In this document: one piece after another, positions 1 through 6,420 of the stretch | Layout of the letters: every line of letters starts with the position of its first letter | Numbering within the stretch: position 1 is the first letter of the stretch | DNA from: PALSA-1004 sp947474275 | GTDB taxonomy: Bacteria; Pseudomonadota; Gammaproteobacteria; Burkholderiales; SG8-41 | NCBI GenBank assembly: GCA_947474275.1 | Contig: CANJHY010000203.1 | Coordinates: 1-7,489 of the forward strand | Length of the DNA: 7,489 nt | Direction: 5' to 3' | The notes under the pieces: model-generated | What the model was told of the DNA's origin: nothing | Seen by the model: only the letters and a program-made list of their open reading frames with translations | The model's database searches: none | Program-made: the position numbers and the translations under genes

Positions 1-35
1 ATTCTCATGCGCCTTACCTTGCCCAACATGTCCAT
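1..35 (-). CDS. istA: IS21-family transposase IstA, N-terminal fragment (cut by window edge)
   Basis: Only 11 complete codons are in the window; they read MDMLGKVRRMR. This matches the conserved beginning of IS21-family IstA transposases (M-x-M-x-G-K-[VI]-R-R-M), which continues into a helix-turn-helix in complete proteins. The ATG at 33-35 has a GAGGTG Shine-Dalgarno six bases upstream (42-47). A GTG at 42-44 is in frame and would add three residues (V-I-T), with GGGAG upstream of it, so the start is uncertain by three codons. The IstB helper ATPase would follow outside the window. Whether the element is intact cannot be judged. Confidence 0.68.
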   Translation of the reverse strand, partial: MDMLGKVRRMR

Positions 36-52
36 TGTGATCACCTCGACTC

Positions 53-73
53 CCTGCTTAAAAAGTAAGCAGG
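53..73. other. Perfect 8-bp hairpin between the IS end and istA
   Basis: CCTGCTTA (53-60) and TAAGCAGG (66-73) are perfect inverted repeats around a five-base A-rich loop. The hairpin sits between the IS terminal repeats and the istA ribosome-binding site, so it would lie in the leader of any transcript entering istA from outside. There is no T-run after it on the minus strand, so it is not a classical terminator. A role in limiting transposase expression from read-through is inference. Confidence 0.6.
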
Positions 74-87
74 TCGATTGAACCACC

Positions 88-141
88 CTGGTCAATTTTC
101 GTTCGGCACAACCCTCATAAACTGGTCAATTTTCATTCGGC
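88..141. repeat. Two direct copies of the IS21 terminal motif
   Basis: A 20-bp unit starting CTGGTCAATTTTC and ending TTCGGC occurs at 88-107 and again at 122-141, with 19 of 20 positions identical (G versus A at unit position 14) and a period of 34 bp. In IS21-type elements such multiple end repeats are transposase-binding sites. The outer copy lies six bases inside the proposed element end at 148. Confidence 0.78.
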
Positions 142-224
142 CTCAACACGCACGGGGCATGCGCCTGCGCTCCCGCGCCGCACCGATAATTTTTATTGGA
201 TGTTTTGCGCGGAAGCCCTGTCGC

Positions 225-488
225 TCATTTTGTTTTTTCAGGACGGGAAAGGGCTGATTCCACCGCTTCGCGAATAAACCGCGTGTAGGGGATTCCGCGC
301 ATGGCAGAGCGTTTTTTCACTGCTTTAAGCAGCCCCTCAGGCACGCGCATGTTCAACTGCGCGCTCTTTTTTTCGAATTCGAACATTACCGGTTTCAGGC
401 CGGAAAGATCGTACTTCGACAGATCCGCCGTCTCGACAAACCGCGCGGCTTCCTCGTCGGTTTTAAAGGTCGGGATTTTCTTCTTCAT
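225..488 (-). CDS. brnA: CopG-type ribbon-helix-helix antitoxin, partner of BrnT
   Basis: This 87-residue protein should neutralise the toxin encoded just upstream and bind DNA to repress the operon. The N-terminal half (about 1-40, IPTFKTDEEAARFVE...) resembles the toxin-wrapping segment of CopG/BrnA-type antitoxins. Residues 43-81 look like a ribbon-helix-helix: strand AQLNMRVP, a first helix to about residue 64, a turn at RGIPYTRF, and a second helix IREAVESAL. Its ATG lies 26 bp inside the 3' end of the toxin gene, and a good Shine-Dalgarno (AGGAAGG, within 498-507) precedes it by about nine bases, so the antitoxin can be translated efficiently by itself. Family length is normal and no damage is seen. 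The stop lies 77 bp from the IS21 end, with no clear terminator between, only a weak AT-rich inverted repeat at 183-199. The symbol is by partner; the family may be filed simply as CopG antitoxin. Confidence 0.85.
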   Translation of the reverse strand: MKKKIPTFKTDEEAARFVETADLSKYDLSGLKPVMFEFEKKSAQLNMRVPEGLLKAVKKRSAMRGIPYTRFIREAVESALSRPEKTK

Positions 489-768
489 AGTGTTTTACTT
501 CCTTCCTATGCATGTAACGTGCGCTCACCGGGCGAATAAAACGTTTGCCGCCCCGCGTCCGGATTGTGAAGGCCAAAAAAACGGAGCGGCCCTTTGCGGT
601 CTTGCCGATCGCACGAAGACGCTCCTCGCCTTGTGAGTGTGTCGCATCGGGAATGACTAATATCGGTCTGGTGAAAAGATCTTCAACTTCTGCAACCGAG
701 ACACCATGCTTCTGGCACTTTGCCCGGTTTCCAGCATCCCAATCGAATCCGGCGACTTTGGCGTCCAT
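463..768 (-). CDS. brnT: BrnT-family ribonuclease toxin
   Basis: BrnT toxins are small RelE-fold ribonucleases that block translation when free of antitoxin. The 101-residue protein has the family layout: FDWDAGNRAKCQKHGVS near the N-terminus (residues 8-24; the usual form is F-x-W-D-x-x-K-x-x-x-N-x-x-K-H-G-V-S), a middle EERLRAIGKTAKGR segment, and the C-terminal RPVSARYMHRKEVKHYEEE block (79-97) with the conserved Arg, Ser-Ala-Arg and Lys-Glu...Tyr positions. Length is typical and there is no frameshift. It is the first gene of the pair, and the antitoxin gene overlaps its 3' end. The ATG at 766-768 is preceded by GGGGCG; a promoter and palindromic operator lie immediately upstream. The arrangement suggests autoregulation by the toxin-antitoxin complex. 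The pair may stabilise the neighbouring mobile DNA, which is inference. Confidence 0.88.
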   Translation of the reverse strand: MDAKVAGFDWDAGNRAKCQKHGVSVAEVEDLFTRPILVIPDATHSQGEERLRAIGKTAKGRSVFLAFTIRTRGGKRFIRPVSARYMHRKEVKHYEEENPDL

Positions 769-774
769 CGCCCC

Positions 775-804
775 ATACTACACGTATGTATATACGTTTG
801 TAAA
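775..804 (-). promoter_or_regulatory. brnTA promoter with palindromic operator
   Basis: Read on the minus strand, TTTACA (804-799) and TAGTAT (780-775) form a good -35/-10 pair with an 18-bp spacer. The spacer contains ACGTAT-N4-ATACGT (782-797), a perfect six-base inverted repeat that would sit under RNA polymerase; this is the expected position of an operator for a ribbon-helix-helix antitoxin. Only six bases separate the -10 from the brnT ATG, so the transcript would start at or next to the start codon. A TATATA at 794-789 could be an alternative -10, but it has no good -35. Confidence 0.6.
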
Positions 805-951
805 GCAGCCGAACTGGATGATGCGTGGCGTGTAACGATTTCCATCAATTGCACGGTGGCGTTGCGTTCATCCGTGGTATTGGCATTCACTGTGATGGGT
901 ATCGCTGCGCTCAATCCATCCTGCGAAACTGCTAAGGAAACTCTGATTAAG
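805..951. other. Stretch without a recognisable gene, between brnT and the first REP
   Basis: Open frames cross this stretch on both strands, but none has a ribosome-binding site or a product I recognise. The right part (about 920-951, containing AAGGAAACTCTGATTAAG) runs directly into the REP palindrome and may belong to a larger dispersed repeat; no second copy is in the window. Confidence 0.4.
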
Positions 952-996
952 TTGATTCCGTTCATGGTTCGACAAGCTCACCACGAACGGAATCAA
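952..996. repeat. REP-like long palindrome
   Basis: The arms at 952-967 (TTGATTCCGTTCATGG) and 981-996 pair at 15 of 16 positions around a 13-base loop, TTCGACAAGCTCA. The core (CCGTTC..GGTTCGACAAGCTCACC..GAACGG) is a dispersed extragenic palindrome that I recognise from many betaproteobacterial genomes. It would form a strong stem-loop in RNA from either strand. Confidence 0.75.
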
Positions 997-1003
997 GTAC
1001 ATG

Positions 1004-1030
1004 CCGTTCGTCCTGAGCCTGTCGCAGGAC
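1004..1030. repeat. Second REP-like unit, half-degenerate
   Basis: Starting at CCGTTCGTCCTGAGCC, this is the other common form of the same dispersed palindrome. GTCCTG (1010-1015) pairs with CAGGAC (1025-1030) over a nine-base loop. The outer arm that should end in GAACGG is missing and is replaced by TTGAAGCTGG, the beginning of the downstream reading frame. The repeat thus appears cut at the junction with the RecG-like gene remnant. Confidence 0.65.
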
Positions 1031-1441
1031 TTGAAGCTGGCGCTGCGCGTGGGTACGCGGGCGCAGAGTGCGCAGGCGCCGGTGGCCTATGAGATTCCGC
1101 GCGAGGTGGTGGCCGAGGGCATCGTCAACGCCGTTGCGCACCGTGATTACGCCAGCCAGGGCGGCGTGCAGGTGATGCTCTTCGCGGACCGGCTGGAGGT
1201 GTGGTATCCCGGCCGCCTGCCGTCGTCGCTCACGCTGGCAAGGCTGCGTCAGCCGCACGGCTCGGTGCCGCACAATCCGCTGCTGGCGGAATCGCTCTAC
1301 CTGACGCAATACATCGAGCGCATGGGCACCGGCACGGGCGACATGATCCGCCGCTGCCGGGATGCGGGCCTGCGCGAACCCAGGTTCGAGATGAGCGATG
1401 GCTTCACGCTGACGTTGTGGCGTCGCGGGGACGGCGCCGCG

Positions 1442-1477
1442 ACTTCGGGGAAAACTTCGGGGAAAACTTCGGTGGTA
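1442..1477 (+). repeat. Three 12-bp tandem repeats inside the RecG-like gene
   Basis: ACTTCGGGGAAA is repeated at 1442-1453 and 1454-1465, with a third, diverged copy at 1466-1477. It encodes T-S-G-K twice and then T-S-V-V, the linker between the ATPase-like and winged-helix domains. The unit is a multiple of three, so copy-number change would alter linker length without breaking the frame. Confidence 0.85.
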
Positions 1478-1677
1478 ATGTCGGGGTTCGCAGCGAAGAC
1501 GATCGCGGGGAAAATCGTGCGCCTGATGCTGGAGCAGCCTGATATTACGACCCCCGAAATCGCCCGTCGGCTTAAACGCACACCACGGGCCATCGAAATG
1601 CAGATCAACCGGCTGAAGGCGGACGAAATCATCGGCCGTGTCGGCCCGGCCAAGGGCGGGCATTGGGAGGTATTGTA

Positions 1678-1731
1678 ATGAGCGACACCGGTAAGCCCCG
1701 TTTAGCCCCGAACAAACCCGCGCATGGCTGA
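1678..1731 (+). CDS. Tiny ORF of 17 codons linking the RecG-like gene to hsdR
   Basis: The ATG at 1678 overlaps the TAA of the upstream gene by one base and has a strong Shine-Dalgarno, GGGAGG, at 1665-1670, seven bases away. The peptide reads MSDTGKPRLAPNKPAHG. Its TGA (1729-1731) lies within the first codons of hsdR (ATG at 1724), which has no Shine-Dalgarno of its own. It could be a translational-coupling leader for hsdR, or the fused ends of a longer gene lost by deletion. No function can be named from the peptide. Confidence 0.4.
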   Translation: MSDTGKPRLAPNKPAHG

Positions 1732-2463
1732 ACAACCACGCTCCGAACGAAAAACGCAAAACCGCGTCATCGCCCTGTTCACGGACAGGTCGCGGCCCGA
1801 TTGCCTTGGCTACGAGAATCTCGGCGAGTGGAACAAGCGGGAGAACAACCGTTGCATCGAGGTGGAATACCTGCGGGCAAATCTGAAGCGGCGTGGCTAT
1901 TCCGAAGCGCATATTGCTGCCGCTGAGCTGCCGCGCTGCAAAAGCTGATGGCCGCGGCGGACGCCACCGGCATCACCTTGTATCAAGCCAATCTGCGCAC
2001 CTACCAATTGCTGCGCTATGGTGTGTCAGTGCAGATCGCCGCCGGACAGCCTCACGACACGGTGCATCTGGTCGATTGGGAGCGACCGGAGAACAATGAC
2101 TTTGCCGTTGCCGAAGAAGTGACGCTGCGCGGCGGCTATGAGCGGCGCCCGGATATAGTTCTTTATTTGAATGGCATCGCGGCCGGCGTGATCGAACTCA
2201 AACGCAGTTCGGTCGAGATCGCCGATGGCGTGCGTCAGCTCATCACCAATCAGGAAGAGATTTTCAACAAGGGCTTCTTCCCGACAGTGCAACTGCTGTT
2301 CGCGGGCAATGATTCGCAAGGTCTGCGCTATGGCACGGTGACCACGCCGGAGCAGTTTTTTGTCGAATGGAAATCGACCGATGCAAGTCGCCATTTTACG
2401 AGAGATGACCTCTTTGTCTTTGTACAAGCCCTACCGGCTGCCCATAACGCAATACCGTCATGA
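1724..2463 (+). pseudogene. hsdR: Type I restriction enzyme R subunit, frameshifted and 3'-truncated
   Basis: HsdR subunits cleave DNA and translocate it; intact ones are around 800-1,100 residues. Here only the N-terminal endonuclease region remains, in two frames. The first part (ATG 1724 to about 1921) gives ERKTQNRVIALFTD and the GYENLGEWNKRENNR block. The second (from about 1933) gives ALQKLMAAADATGITLYQ and then the PD-(D/E)xK nuclease core: ERRPDIVLYLNG with Asp at 2152-2154, followed by VIELKRSS with Glu-x-Lys at 2194-2202, and QLITNQEEIFNKGFF. The frames are separated by an 11-bp segment at about 1916-1932 that looks like a short duplication. Similarity to the family seems to end near FFVEWK (about 2372); the remaining codons to the stop at 2463 are unlike HsdR. 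No helicase motor motifs follow. The nuclease catalytic residues are preserved, but the product cannot be a working HsdR. Confidence 0.85.
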
Positions 2464-2665
2464 GCGACCTGTAAAGATAGTACCAGAAGTCAGCACAAAG
2501 TACAAGCGGCAGCGTGCGACCGACTCTGCGAATCGCTGGAAAAAACCGATGGTCGGCAGACGCTACGGAGCGCGATGATCTGTGGGTTGGGAACAGCCAG
2601 TGTCCCTAGAGTGCCCCACAGACATGATTCAACAAGTTGGGTGTTACGTAACTTATTGAGTAATT
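2385..2665. other. Unassigned stretch between the hsdR break and tRNA-Asn
   Basis: No frame here has both a ribosome-binding site and a recognisable product. The 3' codons of the hsdR frame (to 2463) and an overlapping plus-strand frame to 2578 look like chance reading. A perfect 10-bp palindrome, GTTACGTAAC (2643-2652), lies 13 bp beyond the tRNA 3' end. No hairpin plus T-run that would end the tRNA transcript is visible, and no second copy of the tRNA 3' end was found in the window. Confidence 0.45.
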
Positions 2666-2741
2666 TGGCTCCCCGACCTGGGCTCGAACCAGGGACACAC
2701 GGATTAACAGTCCGTTGCTCTACCAGCTGAGCTATCGGGGA
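2666..2741 (-). tRNA. tRNA-Asn (anticodon GUU)
   Basis: On the minus strand the 76 bases fold as a complete tRNA. The acceptor stem is TCCCCGA (2741-2735) with TCGGGGA (2676-2670), discriminator G at 2669, and an encoded CCA at 2668-2666. The D-arm is AGCTCAGCTGGTAGAGC, the anticodon stem ACGGA/TCCGT with loop CTGTTAA, and the T-arm contains GGTTCGAGCC. The anticodon GTT is at 2708-2706. It has its own promoter close upstream. The 3' end faces the accessory region on the left, the usual orientation for integration beside a tRNA. Confidence 0.97.
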
Positions 2742-2758
2742 ATATGTGAAAGGCGACA

Positions 2759-2787
2759 ATTATACCGGAGCGCAGGCCGCGGGGAAA
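2759..2787 (-). promoter_or_regulatory. Promoter of tRNA-Asn
   Basis: A perfect TATAAT lies on the minus strand at 2764-2759, 17 bases before the mature tRNA 5' end. A weak -35, TTTCCC (2787-2782), is 17 bp further upstream. The promoter fits in the short gap between the aminotransferase stop codon (2794) and the tRNA, so the tRNA need not depend on read-through. Confidence 0.65.
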
Positions 2788-2793
2788 CCTCGT

Positions 2794-3999
2794 CTATACG
2801 AGTACTTTGGCGACCGCCTTGGCGACGTAGTCGATGTTCTTCGAATTCAGCGCCGCCACGCAGATACGGCCGCTTTCGATCGCATAAATCGAGTATTCCG
2901 AGCGCAGCCTCAATACCTGTTCCTTGGTGAGTCCGGAATAGGAAAACATGCCGCGCTGCTCCATGATGAAGCTGAAATCGAAATCGGCGCGGATGGCGCG
3001 TATTTTCTCCACGAACTGCTTGCGCATGACCTTGATGCGGTCGCGCATCTGGCCAAGCTCAGTGTCCCATAGCGTGCGCAGTTCGGGCGTGGTCAGCACC
3101 GTGGCGACCGTCTGGCCACCGAACATCGGTGGATTCGAATAATTGGTGCGGATCACGCGTTTGACCTGGCTCAGCACGCGCGCTGCGACCTCGGCGCTGC
3201 CAGTCGCGATGCTGAGTGCGCCCACGCGCTCGCCGTACAACGACAGCGATTTTGAAAACGAACTGGAGACGACAGTAATCGGGCACGCCGCGGCGAAGCG
3301 GCGCACGGCCGCAGCGTCAGCATCGAGGCCTTCGGAGAACCCCTGGTAAGCGATATCGAGGAAGGGCACGAGACTGCGCGCGTTGACAACCTCGATTACG
3401 CGTTCCCATTGGGCTGGAGAGAGATCTGCGCCAGTCGGGTTATGGCAGCAGGCGTGCAGCAGGACGATAGAGCCGGCCGGCAGGCGGTCGAGCGTCGATA
3501 TCATCGCCTCGAAGTTCACACCGTGCGTGGATTCGTCGTAATAAGGGTAGTTATTGACCGTGAACCCGGCATATTCGAACAGGGCACGATGGTTTTCCCA
3601 GCTCGGATCGCTGATCCAGACCTGGGCATTGGGGTCGACGCGGCGCAAAATGTCGGCGCCGATCTTGAGGCCGCCCGTTCCGCCCAGCGCCTGTACTGTG
3701 ACGGCGCGGCCATCACGTATTACATCGCTGTCTTTGCCGAACAACTCGGCCTGGACCGCCTTGTCATACGCCTGCAGGCCGTCGATCGGCAAATAACTGT
3801 GGGGCGTGTTGGCGGCGGCATTTTTCTGCTCCGCGCGGCGCACGCATTCGAGGATGGGCACCTTGCCGTTATCGTCGCAATAGACGCCCACGCCGAGGTT
3901 GACCTTGGCGGGATTGGTGTCGGCCACGAAGGCTTCGGTAACGCCCAGGATAGGGTCGGAGGGGGCCATTTCTACAGCGGCAAGCAGGGGTGTGCTCAT
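2794..3999 (-). CDS. Aspartate/aromatic-amino-acid aminotransferase (PLP fold type I)
   Basis: This cytoplasmic enzyme moves amino groups between aspartate or aromatic amino acids and 2-oxoglutarate with pyridoxal phosphate. The 401-residue protein has normal family length (E. coli AspC and TyrB are 396-397) and all key residues of subgroup I-alpha: GTGG (107-110) for phosphate contact, Trp134 in DPSWENH, Asn187 in HNPTG, Asp215 and Tyr218 in DIAYQGF, the Schiff-base Lys250 in SSSFSKSLSLYGERVG, Arg258, and the substrate-carboxylate Arg378 in SGRICVAALN. The ATG at 3999 was chosen because the N-terminus (MSTPLLAAVEMAPSDPILG) then matches family length; a TTG at 4038 could add 13 residues, and neither start has a strong Shine-Dalgarno. 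Sequence alone does not separate AspC from TyrB preference, so no symbol is given. It is divergent from uvrB, a familiar pairing in Betaproteobacteria. Confidence 0.95.
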   Translation of the reverse strand: MSTPLLAAVEMAPSDPILGVTEAFVADTNPAKVNLGVGVYCDDNGKVPILECVRRAEQKNAAANTPHSYLPIDGLQAYDKAVQAELFGKDSDVIRDGRAVTVQALGGTGGLKIGADILRRVDPNAQVWISDPSWENHRALFEYAGFTVNNYPYYDESTHGVNFEAMISTLDRLPAGSIVLLHACCHNPTGADLSPAQWERVIEVVNARSLVPFLDIAYQGFSEGLDADAAAVRRFAAACPITVVSSSFSKSLSLYGERVGALSIATGSAEVAARVLSQVKRVIRTNYSNPPMFGGQTVATVLTTPELRTLWDTELGQMRDRIKVMRKQFVEKIRAIRADFDFSFIMEQRGMFSYSGLTKEQVLRLRSEYSIYAIESGRICVAALNSKNIDYVAKAVAKVLV

Positions 4000-4055
4000 G
4001 GGCAAAAGGGTCGGGTTAAGAAGAAATTTGACGGGCAAGGCCGTAACGGGGAGTT

Positions 4056-4085
4056 ATTTTACCTGCTTGGAGGGTTTCCTGTAGC
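4056..4085 (-). promoter_or_regulatory. Candidate promoter of the aminotransferase gene
   Basis: On the minus strand TAAAAT (4061-4056) differs from the -10 consensus at one position. GCTACA (4085-4080), 18 bp upstream, is a poor -35 with only ACA matching. It would give a leader of about 50 bases before the ATG at 3999. The call rests mainly on the -10 and its position. Confidence 0.35.
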
Positions 4086-4121
4086 CCAACACGCCAAGGA
4101 AGGTTTGAAAAACGTCACTTT

Positions 4122-4192
4122 CGTCCTTCCCGCGGAGGCGGGAACCCAGGAGATTCAATTTCTTCTGGATACCCGCCTGCGCGAGTATGACG
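4122..4192. repeat. REP-like double hairpin in the aminotransferase-uvrB intergenic region
   Basis: The 71-bp unit begins CGTCC and ends ATGACG. Its first hairpin is perfect: TTCCCGC (4127-4133), loop GGAG, GCGGGAA (4138-4144). The second is TACCCGC, loop CTGC, GCGAGTA (4170-4187), with one mismatch. Between them are CCAGG and CTGGAT, so the halves also form a large imperfect palindrome. This is the widespread repeat type with core TTCCCGC..GCGGGAA and CTGGATACCCGC found between genes in many proteobacteria; the core resembles the neisserial dRS3 pattern. It lies 84 bp before the chosen uvrB start, and an in-frame ATG at 4187 lies within it. Confidence 0.75.
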
Positions 4193-4276
4193 ATAAATTC
4201 AAGGCTTCGGGATAAGGTGGCGCGCTGTCCGCACGACGTGGGACAATATATGGTTCAGCTCAACTTCCAGATCTCC

Positions 4277-6349
<2,073 letters not shown>

Positions 6350-6351
6350 CG

Positions 6352-6420
6352 CTATAAGGCAAGACAGGCCCTGACGTTTTTGGCGTCCATGTTCTTGCCC
6401 AGTCCCTGCTTGATGATTTC
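6352..6420 (-). pseudogene. Possible C-terminal tail of a lost minus-strand gene
   Basis: Read backwards from a TAG at 6354-6352, two bases beyond the uvrB stop, the minus strand gives 23 codons ending QGLGKNMDAKNVRACLAL with codon choice like the neighbouring genes. The reading ends where the ureG remnant begins (about 6420). It may be the end of a gene that once converged on uvrB and was replaced by the ureG fragment. I do not recognise the family, and 23 codons can read well by chance. Confidence 0.25.

Larger units (their letters stand above)
1..148 (-). mobile_element. End of an IS21-family insertion sequence (istA-proximal end)
   Basis: The window begins inside an insertion sequence of the IS21 family. 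Seen: the first codons of an IstA-like transposase on the minus strand, a hairpin just upstream of it, and two copies of a 20-bp motif near the outer edge. Known: IS21 elements end in TG...CA and carry several terminal and subterminal transposase-binding repeats. The outer boundary is placed at the CA at 147-148, so the minus strand starts TGTTGAGGCC; this is inference, because the other end and the target duplication are outside the window. The CA at 144-145 or a position a few bases further out is also possible. Confidence 0.72.
1001..1678 (+). pseudogene. 5'-truncated AlbA/RecG-C-type ATP-binding protein with winged helix
   Basis: The open frame of 225 codons is the C-terminal part of a protein of the class annotated as ATP-dependent DNA helicase RecG-related (HATPase_c_4). 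Residues 30-50 hold AYEIPREVVAEGIVNAVAHRDY with the GHKL-type N-box (E39, N43, then HRDY); YIERMGTGTGDMIRRC (104-119) is the glycine-rich nucleotide-binding loop. A TSGKTSGKTS linker (148-157) follows, and then a winged helix (about 175-225, TPEIARRLKRTPRAIEMQINRLK). Intact relatives carry an N-terminal AlbA/Schlafen-like domain, absent here: the first 10 or so codons are read from a REP palindrome, and family similarity starts near residue 11-14. The gene is therefore most likely a remnant. Its stop overlaps the ATG of a tiny ORF leading into hsdR. Genes of this type are often found inside type I restriction or phage-defence loci, which agrees with its neighbour. Confidence 0.78.

Noticed and set aside
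657..965. 102-codon minus-strand frame upstream of and overlapping brnT
   Set aside because: It crosses the brnT promoter and 5' end in another frame, has no ribosome-binding site, and its protein is not recognised.
952..1030. Short CRISPR-like repeats
   Set aside because: There are two different palindromic units, not regularly spaced direct repeats with unique spacers; they are REP-like elements.
962..1912. 316-codon open frame on the minus strand
   Set aside because: It lies antisense to the RecG-like and hsdR remnants, is rich in Arg, His and Ala, has no recognisable motif, and its N-terminal end crosses the hsdR frame; typical GC-rich shadow.
2360..2578. 72-codon plus-strand frame after the hsdR break
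   Set aside because: No Shine-Dalgarno and no family pattern; it overlaps the hsdR frame. It may only reflect the unknown sequence joined there.
2490..2759. 89-codon minus-strand frame across the tRNA
   Set aside because: It is read through the tRNA-Asn gene, giving a chance peptide.
3409..4215. 268-codon plus-strand open frame opposite the aminotransferase
   Set aside because: The minus strand encodes a complete enzyme with all catalytic residues; the plus frame shows no family pattern and runs through the REP element.
4187..4276. N-terminal extension of UvrB from ATG 4187
   Set aside because: The ATG and first codons are in a dispersed repeat and the extra residues do not resemble UvrB.
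4193..4276. LexA/SOS box before uvrB
   Set aside because: A CTGT at 4225-4228 and an ACA at 4243-4245 are present, but the spacing does not fit CTGT-N8-ACAG and the half-site is incomplete.
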